NCBI RefSeq assembly: GCF_018437505.1
Contig: NZ_CP072467.1
Span: 5,542,010-5,606,009 of the forward strand
Direction: 5' to 3'
Source of the DNA: Spiractinospora alimapuensis
GTDB taxonomy: Bacteria > Actinomycetota > Actinomycetes > Streptosporangiales > Streptosporangiaceae
DNA length: 64,000 bases
Position 1 is the first letter of the stretch. Each line of letters begins with the position of its first letter. The notes below the pieces were generated by a model. It was not told where the DNA came from, ran no database searches, and worked only from the letters and a program-made list of their open reading frames with translations. Made by a program: the position numbers and the translations under genes. Below are positions 57,821 to 64,000 of this stretch, one piece after another.

Positions 57821-58237
57821 TCAGGTCGCGGTACGGATCCGCCGTGCGGCCCTGAGGAGGAGAACCACACCCCCCGCGACGAGGACCATCCCGATACCCG
57901 GCAGCGCCTTGCCCCAACTGTCTGTGGCGGCGCTGAGCTGTATGAGGTGGACGCACTGCCATCCCACGAGTATTCCGCTGACCGCCGCGGGAACGAGAGC
58001 GTGGACCAGCGCGAGGGTCCGGTACGGCAGCAGCCCCCCGGCGATCGCGATCACGCCGGCGCACAGCACCCACAACCCGGGCCCTCCCATCCCCGAATGG
58101 TTACCCAGTGGTGTGAGAACCCAGGGAAGGAACGCGCCCAGCGACAGCAGACCACCGCCGAGGAACATCCCGATACTGCCTTGGTGGAGCACCCGCCGGG
58201 TCGGCGACGCGGCGGCGGAGGCATGGAGGGACGACAT
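57821..58237 (-). CDS. Four-helix membrane protein, first gene of the symporter operon
   Basis: A 138-residue protein with about four hydrophobic helices (GMFLGGGLLSLGAFLPWVL, LWVLCAGVIAIAGGLLPY, ALVHALVPAAVSGILVG, GIGMVLVAGGVVLLLRA). I do not recognise the family. ATG 58237 has AGGAT seven bases upstream. Only three bases separate it from the next gene, so it heads the operon 58237-53740. Confidence 0.65.
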   Translation of the reverse strand: MSSLHASAAASPTRRVLHQGSIGMFLGGGLLSLGAFLPWVLTPLGNHSGMGGPGLWVLCAGVIAIAGGLLPYRTLALVHALVPAAVSGILVGWQCVHLIQLSAATDSWGKALPGIGMVLVAGGVVLLLRAARRIRTAT

Positions 58238-58250
58238 GGCGGCATCCTAA

Positions 58251-58398
58251 CCGTTCACCTCGGCGGTGTTGGGGGACAGCCAGCGGGCGGTTCCACCGTC
58301 GTCCTGAACGGTTCGATCCGGCTGTTGAACGGCCAGGGAGTGTGATTTGTGCCATTCGCCGGGTTCTGTTGACCGTTGGCGGGACAAATCGGCCGTTC
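58251..58398. promoter_or_regulatory. Divergent control region with five CCGTT(C/G) boxes, putative LytTR sites
   Basis: CCGTTC at 58251 (plus), GAACGG at 58306 and 58327 (minus-strand CCGTTC, 21 bases apart), CCGTTG at 58373 and CCGTTC at 58393 (plus, 20 bases apart). Paired direct repeats about two helical turns apart are the hallmark of LytTR regulators, and ACCGTTC resembles the AlgR site. The minus pair points to the operon starting at 58237, the plus pair to that starting at 58521. Motif-to-regulator assignment is inference. Confidence 0.5.
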
Positions 58399-58520
58399 GC
58401 CGCGATCGCACTTGTGTGAGGGGATCCACATGCGCTGGTCTCGTGATCACCGGAGTGGCCGGTACGGGGGTCCACCGGTCGACAGGAGTCAGAGTCTCTG
58501 CGCAGTGAGGAGCGGTGATC

Positions 58521-58898
58521 GTGACCGATACGGAACGAGAAAGCCTGGGCCCCCCGGGCGGTGACTGGCGGAGGGAGTACTGGCGCAGCAACCTCCGACT
58601 GATGGTCGTCCTGCTCGTCATCTGGTTCACCGTGTCGTTCGGCTTTGGCATCCTCCTGGTCGAACAGCTCAACCAGGTGACCTTCCTCGGTTTCCCGCTG
58701 GGGTTCTGGTTCGCCCAGCAGGGATCCATCTACGTGTTCGTGGTGCTCATCCTGGTGTACGCGATGATGATGGACCGCCTGGACAAGAGGTTCGGCGTCG
58801 AGGAGCGCACCGAGGACACCGTCTTCGATCCCGGCGAGGACGAGACCGGGGTTGACCCCGAAACCGGTGGATCCACCGACAAGGGGGCCGCGGAATGA
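58521..58898 (+). CDS. DUF4212 small subunit of sodium/solute symporter
   Basis: A 125-residue protein with two helices (LRLMVVLLVIWFTVSFGFGI and SIYVFVVLILVYAMMMDRL). It has the DUF4212 marks REYWRSNLRLM and FPLGFWFAQQGSIY, and an acidic tail. DUF4212 proteins are regular partners of the VC_2705-type symporters. GTG 58521 is preferred to GTG 58515 because AGGAG is then eight bases upstream. The stop overlaps the symporter ATG. Confidence 0.88.
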   Translation: MTDTERESLGPPGGDWRREYWRSNLRLMVVLLVIWFTVSFGFGILLVEQLNQVTFLGFPLGFWFAQQGSIYVFVVLILVYAMMMDRLDKRFGVEERTEDTVFDPGEDETGVDPETGGSTDKGAAE

Positions 58899-60592
58899 GC
58901 GACATCCAACTGTGGACCACCATCGCCATCGTCGCCTCCTTCGGCTTGTACATGGTGATCGCCTGGCGGAGCCGGGTGAAGGAGACCGAGGGCTTCTACG
59001 TCGCCGGGCAGGGGATCCCGACGGTCGCCAACGGCGCCGCGATCGGAGCGGACTGGATGTCCGCCGCGTCGTTCATCTCCATGGCGGGACTCATCGCCTT
59101 CATGGGCTACGACGGCACCGTGTACCTCATGGGGTGGACGGGTGGCTACGTCCTGCTGGCCCTCCTCCTGGCGCCCTATCTGCGTAAGTGGGGCAAGTTC
59201 ACCGTGCCGGAGTTCGTGGGGGACCGGTACTCCGAGCTGGTGCGGACCATCGCCGCCGTCGCCGCGATCATGATCTCCTTCACCTACGTGGTGGGGCAGA
59301 TGAACGGTGGCGGTATCGTCTTCAGCCGGTTCCTCGGCATCGACATCATCTACGGCGTGGCGATCGCGTCAGTGATCATCTTCGTCTACGCGGTGCTCGG
59401 CGGAATGAAGAGCATCACCTGGACGCAGGTGGCGCAGTACACGGTGCTCATCATCGCCTACCTGATCCCCGCGTTCGCGGTCGCGCAGGTCATCACCGGG
59501 ATCCCCGTCCCCCAGGTGACCTTCGGCCAGGTCCTGAGTGAGCTCAACGACCTCTCCGTGCAGCTCGGCCTGGGTGTCTACACCGACCCCTTCACCACGC
59601 GACCGATGATCGACGTCTTCCTGATGACCATGGCCCTGATGATCGGCACCGCGGGGCTGCCGCACGTGATCATCCGGTTCTACACCACGAAGACCGTGCG
59701 CGGTTCGCGCTACTCGGCCTTCTGGGCCCTGCTGTTCATCGCCCTGCTGTACACCACCGCTCCGGCGGTGGGCGCGTTCACCAAGTTCAACATGCTGGAG
59801 GGCGTGAACGGGACGTCGGTCGACGCGCTGCCGTCGTGGATCGAGAACTGGGCCACGACCGGACTCGTCACGGTCAGTGAGACCGCCGATGTCATCAACT
59901 CGGTGAGCAACGATCCCGCGGCCGGTGCGGACCTCACCGTCAACAACGACATCCTGGTCCTGGCCTCACCCGAGATCGCCAGCCTCCCGGCGCCCGTGGT
60001 CGGACTGGTGGCGGCAGGTGGCATGGCCGCGGCGATGTCCACCGCGGCGGGTCTGCTGCTCGTCATCTCGTCCTCGGTCTCCCACGACCTCTACTTCCGC
60101 GGTTTCCGCAAGAACGCGGGGGACTCCGAGCGGCTGCTCGTGGGCCGGATCGCCATGGGCGGCGCGATCGTGGTCGCCATGTTCGCGGGAATGAACCCCC
60201 CGGCCTTCGTGGCCGAGGTCGTCGCCTTCGCCTTCGGTATGGCGGCGGCGAGCTTCTTCCCCGCCCTGGTGCTGGGGATCTTCTGGAAACGCTGCAACGC
60301 CTATGGTGCGGCGAGCGGCATGATCGCGGGCCTCACCCTGACCGTGGGCTACATGCTCTACACACTGGAGCTCTTCGGAACCGAGGCCAACGACCACATC
60401 TTCGGGATCAGCCCGGAGGGCATCGGAGCAGTCGGCGCCGCGGTCAACATCGTCGTCGCCGTCGTGGTGTCGTTGCTGACACCACCACCCTCGAAACGGA
60501 TCTCCAGCATGGTGGAGGGAATCCGTTACCCAGCGGCCCGCCGCCGAACGCCGGCGGGTTCGGGGGAGCAGTCCGGAACCCCAGACGAGTGA
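58895..60592 (+). CDS. Sodium/solute symporter, VC_2705 type
   Basis: A 565-residue SSS transporter with about 13 helices. ETEGFYVAGQGIPTVANGAA, GADWMSAASFISMAGLIAF, VLGGMKSITWTQVAQYTVL and MIGTAGLPHVIIRFYTTKT are present. Partner of the DUF4212 protein just upstream (ATGA overlap). Likely imports a small organic acid with sodium; substrate not determined. Followed by a terminator. Confidence 0.92.
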   Translation: MSDIQLWTTIAIVASFGLYMVIAWRSRVKETEGFYVAGQGIPTVANGAAIGADWMSAASFISMAGLIAFMGYDGTVYLMGWTGGYVLLALLLAPYLRKWGKFTVPEFVGDRYSELVRTIAAVAAIMISFTYVVGQMNGGGIVFSRFLGIDIIYGVAIASVIIFVYAVLGGMKSITWTQVAQYTVLIIAYLIPAFAVAQVITGIPVPQVTFGQVLSELNDLSVQLGLGVYTDPFTTRPMIDVFLMTMALMIGTAGLPHVIIRFYTTKTVRGSRYSAFWALLFIALLYTTAPAVGAFTKFNMLEGVNGTSVDALPSWIENWATTGLVTVSETADVINSVSNDPAAGADLTVNNDILVLASPEIASLPAPVVGLVAAGGMAAAMSTAAGLLLVISSSVSHDLYFRGFRKNAGDSERLLVGRIAMGGAIVVAMFAGMNPPAFVAEVVAFAFGMAAASFFPALVLGIFWKRCNAYGAASGMIAGLTLTVGYMLYTLELFGTEANDHIFGISPEGIGAVGAAVNIVVAVVVSLLTPPPSKRISSMVEGIRYPAARRRTPAGSGEQSGTPDE

Positions 60593-60605
60593 TCACTCCC
60601 CTGAC

Positions 60606-60633
60606 GCCCTCCGTGCCCTCCGGCACGGAGGGC
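60606..60633 (+). terminator. Terminator after the symporter
   Basis: GCCCTCCGTGCC-CTCC-GGCACGGAGGGC, a perfect 12-bp stem, 14 bases after the stop; followed by GGTTCCC. Confidence 0.7.
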
Positions 60634-60688
60634 GGTTCCCGGGCGCGAATAACGTAAAGTTAGGGAGCGTAATCCACAGATTTCCCTC

Positions 60689-60719
60689 GCGCTGCCGCGC
60701 GCGTCGCGGCAGCGCTTTC
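60689..60719 (+). terminator. Terminator-like hairpin abutting the TPR gene start
   Basis: GCGCTGCCGCG (60689-60699), loop CGCGT, CGCGGCAGCGC (60705-60715), then TTTC. It ends 18 bases before the TPR start, downstream of a possible -10 (TAAAGT at 60655). It may be a second terminator or control the TPR mRNA. Confidence 0.45.
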
Positions 60720-60736
60720 AAGTGCATCGGGTGACC

Positions 60737-61729
60737 ATGACTGACGACTCACGGCGCGGCCGAACCAACCCATCCGGCCGGGGCGACGGACCGCGATCCG
60801 GTGGGACTGGCCGCGGCCGCGGTGACAGCGGCGCGTCGGGCGATCAGGGGCATCGGCGCGGTCGGCCCGATGGGGACAAGGGCGGACGCGGCGGCCGGGA
60901 CGGCCGCCGGGGCGGCGGTCCCGCCTCGCGTGGGGGGCGCGGTGGTGACCGCCAAGGGCGACGGGACCACCAGCGTCCCGACACCGAGCGGCGGGCCAAG
61001 GACCCCGACCAGCCGCCGGTCCCCGAGAGCGTCACCGCGCAGGAACTCGACGCGGAGATCCGTCAGGAACTCATCACCCTGCCCAAGACCCTGGCCGACC
61101 ACATCGCCCGTCACCTGGTGATGGTCGGCACCTACCTGGACGAGGACCCCGAGCGCGCGCACCTGCACGCCGTCTACGCGCGCAAGAAGGCGTCCCGGGT
61201 CGGAGCCGTGCGCGAGGCGTCCGGCCTCGCCGCATACCGCGTCGGCAACTGGCAGGAGGCCCTGGCGGACCTGCGGGCCGCACGCCGTATGTCCGGACGC
61301 GACAACCTGCGCGCCGTGATGGCGGACTGCGAGCGCGGCCTGGGCCGTCCCGAGCGGGCGCTCGAACTGGTTCACTCCGCCGAGCTCGCGAACCGCCCCG
61401 ACGAGGAACGCGTCGAGTTGCGCATCGTCGCGGCGGGCGCACGCCGGGACCTGGGCGAACCCGAGGCGGCACTGGTCGAGCTCAACGGCCCGGAACTCCA
61501 GGAACGCCGCGCCCGCCCCTGGGCCGCGCGCCTGTTCTACGTCTACGCCGACGTCCTGCTCGAGCTCGGTCGGGACAAGGACGCACGCGAGTTCTTCGCG
61601 AAGGCCTCCGCCGTGGACGCCGAAGGCGTCACCGACGCCGACGAACGCCTCGCCGAACTCGAGGGTCTCCACATCGTCGAAAGCGATGGCGACATCACCT
61701 GGACCGACGCCGAAGCCCCCGACGCCTGA
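60737..61729 (+). CDS. Tetratricopeptide-repeat protein with RG-rich N-terminus
   Basis: A 330-residue protein. Residues 1-95 are Arg/Gly/Asp-rich and disordered (many RGG/GRG steps, RNA-binding-like); 95-310 are helical TPR-type repeats (HARKK-like region LHAVYARKKASRVGAVREA, then GNWQEALADLRAARRMSG, GRPERALELVHSAEL, GEPEAALVELNG, GRDKDAREFFAKASAVD). Conserved in actinobacteria, role unknown; partner binding is the usual TPR job. Start uncertain: ATG 60737, or GTG at 60731 or 60722; none has a strong SD. Confidence 0.8.
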   Translation: MTDDSRRGRTNPSGRGDGPRSGGTGRGRGDSGASGDQGHRRGRPDGDKGGRGGRDGRRGGGPASRGGRGGDRQGRRDHQRPDTERRAKDPDQPPVPESVTAQELDAEIRQELITLPKTLADHIARHLVMVGTYLDEDPERAHLHAVYARKKASRVGAVREASGLAAYRVGNWQEALADLRAARRMSGRDNLRAVMADCERGLGRPERALELVHSAELANRPDEERVELRIVAAGARRDLGEPEAALVELNGPELQERRARPWAARLFYVYADVLLELGRDKDAREFFAKASAVDAEGVTDADERLAELEGLHIVESDGDITWTDAEAPDA

Positions 61730-61907
61730 GGCCCGAGCGAACGAACCGGGCGTCCCTCGCCGTCCGCGTTCGTCGCGATTCGCGTTTCCCCGGTTGACCA
61801 CCGCCGTGGTTGAGGACCGCACCATCCTGCGTGGTGGCAGGGGTCGCCGGGTGCGGCGTGTTGGGAGAGCGGTGTCTCTGTCCGCTCCGTCCACGCTCAT
61901 GGCGCCC

Positions 61908-61963
61908 CACGCAGGGCGTCACCCACGGGGCGATGGCGAGGGTGCGCCATCCGGTGTCGGTGC
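61908..61963. repeat. 56-bp direct repeat, copy 1
   Basis: Matches 62194-62249 in 55 of 56 bases. Contains the hairpin GATGGCG-AGGGTG-CGCCATC (61932-61951). Weaker likeness (GCGGTGTCTCTG...) extends about 40 bases upstream in both copies. Confidence 0.9.
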
Positions 61964-62193
61964 TGGCCGCTGTTCGTGGTGCTCGTGCTTCGTGTGTTCC
62001 CCGGTCGACCACGCCGGGCACGGCGGTCCTGCGTCGCCTGGCCGGCAACCTGAGGTGCGTCGCGTCGCCCGTACCCGGTCGTCGTGCCGTGGTGGGGCTG
62101 TATGTGCCCGCTTGAGGTAGACGTCGCCGTGTGGGTCGTGGTGTGTTCGTGGGGCGGTGTCTCTGGTCGCGTCCGCCGACGTTCGTCGTGCCG

Positions 62194-62249
62194 CACGCAG
62201 GGCGTCACCCACGGGGCGATGGCGAGGGTGCGCCATCCGGTATCGGTGC
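62194..62249. repeat. 56-bp direct repeat, copy 2
   Basis: Second copy, 286 bases after the first, with one substitution (GTATCGG for GTGTCGG). Same internal hairpin. Not an insertion-sequence end that I recognise. Confidence 0.9.
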
Positions 62250-62768
62250 CGGGACACCGACGTTCGAGGTGGTCGTGCTTCGCCCGGCAGTCCTCCGCGG
62301 TGCCACCGGACCGGGGTACGGGCGCCATCCAGGGGCACACAGTGCGCGTCCTCCGTCCCCACGGCCGACGCGCCTCGCACGGCTGTCACCGTCGTGTGGG
62401 AGCCATGGTGTTGGAGGCAGGGATCGTCATCCTCCGTCGAGGACGCGGTGGAGCTCCGTTTCCCGCCCACCCGTCGCCGTCTCCCTCGGAGGGAAGCCTC
62501 GTCGTGGCCAGGTGTCGGCGCGGTGGGGCCCATGGCGTTTCGCGTGCGCCCCACCCACGGCGCGGAGTGCGCGTGCCACGGGTGGCCGATCCCGGTCGGC
62601 GCGCGGACGACCTCGGCGGGGGCTTCTCGTCCGCGGCCGCAACGGTGGCGAGTGGTGGTTCCGGCAGGGTGGAGCCCTCGTGTGGTGCCGAACCCGGGGC
62701 GTACTCAGCGCGCGACGTCCGGACGATGGGGCCCGGACGTGCGGGAGCCGCTACGCGCGGCGGGCTTG

Positions 62769-63209
62769 TCAGTGGGCGGAGAGCTGGTTCATGAGGTGTT
62801 CTCCCTCGGAGACGCTCCAGTACTCGACGAACCGCCCGTCGCGCACGCGGAGGATGTCGTGGCCGTGGAACTCCACGGGGGTACCCGCGGGGGCGGTGAC
62901 TCCGGGGATCGCGTGGTCCCCGCCGGCGTAGGTGCCGCGACCCGCCCAGCGGGCGGCGACGAGGGTGTCGTCGATGACGGGGCCGACCACCGGTGTGAAG
63001 GTCAACGGAGCGAAGGGGAGTCGCCCCTCGCGGATGGTCGCGGCCAGGGCCTCGGGGCCTCGGACGGACGCCGGGCGTCCGGGCCAGTGGCCGACGAAGT
63101 CCGGGGTGACGAGTTCGGCGGCGATGTGCTCCAGGGTGTCGAGGTCACCGTTCCAGAGATCCGCCAACCAACGCCGGTAGAGTTCCGCATTAGTACCTGT
63201 GTTCGACAT
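62769..63209 (-). CDS. SnoaL-like (NTF2-fold) ester-cyclase family protein
   Basis: A 146-residue SnoaL-like polyketide-cyclase/NTF2-fold protein: YRRWLADLWNGDLDTLEHIA, LVTPDFVGHWPGRPASVRGP, a central strand region, and the His-containing end PVEFHGHDILRVRDGRFVEY. Such proteins bind small hydrophobic ligands; some close polyketide rings, many have no known role. No polyketide genes are near. ATG 63209. Confidence 0.8.
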   Translation of the reverse strand: MSNTGTNAELYRRWLADLWNGDLDTLEHIAAELVTPDFVGHWPGRPASVRGPEALAATIREGRLPFAPLTFTPVVGPVIDDTLVAARWAGRGTYAGGDHAIPGVTAPAGTPVEFHGHDILRVRDGRFVEYWSVSEGEHLMNQLSAH

Positions 63210-63246
63210 GTCGACACGGTATCACCGGGGCACTGTCGGCAGCGGG

Positions 63247-64000
63247 TCAGTCGAGGTCGCGGCGCAGTTCCACCTCGGTGATTCTCGGCCGGTAGCCAAG
63301 CCAGCGGTTCACCGCGAGCATGGGATCGTTGGTGGAGTCGTTGCCGGTGGTCGCCTCGCGTATGCCACGGTCCCGTGCCGCGTGCAGCGACACGGCCTTG
63401 ACGTACTTGGCGTAGCCGCGACCACGGAACGCGCGCCGTACGCCGGTGAGGCCGGACCGGTAGCGGTGGCCGTCCACGAACGCCGTGGTGTGTCCCGCCG
63501 GGACGTCGCCGCTGAACACGACCAGACTCAGCTCGGGGTCCAGTGCGGGGTGATCCTTCCATCGCTCCCGCCACTCCTCGTAGCCGAATCCCGCGGTGCC
63601 GGATCCCGGCTCGTCGGAACTCGCCTCCAGGTCCAGTTCCCAGACGGTGCGTGAGACGGCGCCGACCTGTGCGAACGGGCGGACCTCCAGACCCTCGGGT
63701 CGGTCGGGGACCGGCGGCAACTCCTCGCGGAGATCCAACCACTGCTGGGACGCGGTGCGCTGGCGCCGATAGCCCCGGGCCTCGGCCCACGCGGCCGACG
63801 CGGCCTCCACCCACAGCTCCACCGTGCGCACACCCTGGGAGCGCAGATGGTCCTCGGCGGCTTCGAGGAGCCGAGTGCCGGCGCCCATCGCCCGGTGGGC
63901 GGGGTCGACGGCGAGGTCGATCACGCCCAGGGTGTCGGAGTCGGACTCCCAGTCGTGTTGGGCACGGACGAACCCGAGGACGTCGCCTCCGTCCGCGGCG
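63247..64000 (-). CDS. GNAT-family acetyltransferase (tandem domains), 5' end outside window
   Basis: At least 250 residues, open to the right edge. The end of a first GNAT domain (VIDLAVDPAHRAMGAGTRLL, an acetyl-CoA loop of the R-x2-G-x-G/A type) is followed by a second GNAT domain (SLVVFSGDVPAGHTTAFVDG, VRRAFRGRGYAKYVKAVSLH, NDPMLAVNRWLGYRPR). The N-terminus lies beyond the window: the frame continues upstream of GTG 63924 with VLGFVRAQHDWESDSDTLG, which fits the domain. Substrate unknown. Confidence 0.85.
   Translation of the reverse strand, partial: AADGGDVLGFVRAQHDWESDSDTLGVIDLAVDPAHRAMGAGTRLLEAAEDHLRSQGVRTVELWVEAASAAWAEARGYRRQRTASQQWLDLREELPPVPDRPEGLEVRPFAQVGAVSRTVWELDLEASSDEPGSGTAGFGYEEWRERWKDHPALDPELSLVVFSGDVPAGHTTAFVDGHRYRSGLTGVRRAFRGRGYAKYVKAVSLHAARDRGIREATTGNDSTNDPMLAVNRWLGYRPRITEVELRRDLD

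Larger units (their letters stand above)
61730..62768. other. 1.04-kb gene-poor stretch with a direct repeat
   Basis: No frame on either strand gives a protein-like product; frames are Arg/His/Pro-rich and the repeat inside is read in different frames, as expected for non-coding DNA. The two 56-bp repeats are listed separately. It could be decayed coding sequence. Confidence 0.45.

Overview
The window is about 70% GC chromosomal DNA of a filamentous actinomycete, most likely a member of the Nocardiopsaceae (Nocardiopsis or a relative). This rests on GTG/TTG starts, SD-type sites matching the 16S tail, a four-gene 'conservon' (cvnABCD), the actinobacterial neighbourhoods DUF948-DUF6167-alaS-ruvX-mltG-aroE, infC-rpmI-rplT-rRNA methyltransferase-kinase-pheST and argCJBDFR-argH, and a complete actinobacterial rRNA operon. 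The genus is inferred, not shown.

Layout. 1-4.2 kb: two minus-strand genes, a large zinc-ribbon membrane protein cut by the left edge and a DUF349 protein split by a one-base frameshift. 4.4-7 kb: a metallo-beta-lactamase-fold hydrolase and aspS. 7-11.3 kb: a tandem DUF4352 lipid-free membrane-anchored protein, rarA, and a transmembrane pseudokinase. 11.6-18.7 kb: DUF948, DUF6167, alaS, ruvX, mltG and aroE; the mltG/aroE junction carries an array of about 106-bp tandem repeats that re-encode the MltG tail and repeat its SD/GTG start signal. 18.8-26.5 kb: the infC operon (infC starts with AUC), a frameshifted SpoU-type rRNA methyltransferase gene, a PAS histidine kinase and pheST. 26.8-40.5 kb: a UPF0114 membrane protein, then arginine biosynthesis. 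argC is separated from argJBDFR-argH by a 5.5-kb module made of an OFA-family antiporter, a 35-residue membrane peptide, an FdhF/YdeP molybdoenzyme and a LysR regulator; argC and argJ each have the same ARG-box promoter. 41.3-47.8 kb: conservon cvnABCD, a degenerate CbiX-like protein and tyrS. 47.8-53.6 kb: the rRNA operon 16S-23S-5S with no tRNA. 53.7-60.6 kb: a LytTR two-component pair in an operon with a sodium/solute symporter and two small membrane proteins, divergent from a DUF4212-symporter pair; CCGTTC boxes lie between them. 60.7-64 kb: an RG-rich TPR protein, a 1-kb gene-poor stretch with a 56-bp direct repeat, a SnoaL-like protein and a GNAT protein cut by the right edge.

How it works together. 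Most of the window is translation and housekeeping (aspS, alaS, pheST, tyrS, IF3, L35, L20, rRNA), cell-wall and shikimate genes, and arginine synthesis under ArgR. Accessory functions are the formate/oxalate-like module, the monocarboxylate-type symporter regulon and the conservon. I found no CRISPR array, prophage, insertion sequence or tRNA gene. The strongest unusual items are the SD-bearing repeat array at mltG/aroE, the split arg cluster, the LytTR-box regulon, the pseudokinase and the AUC start of infC.
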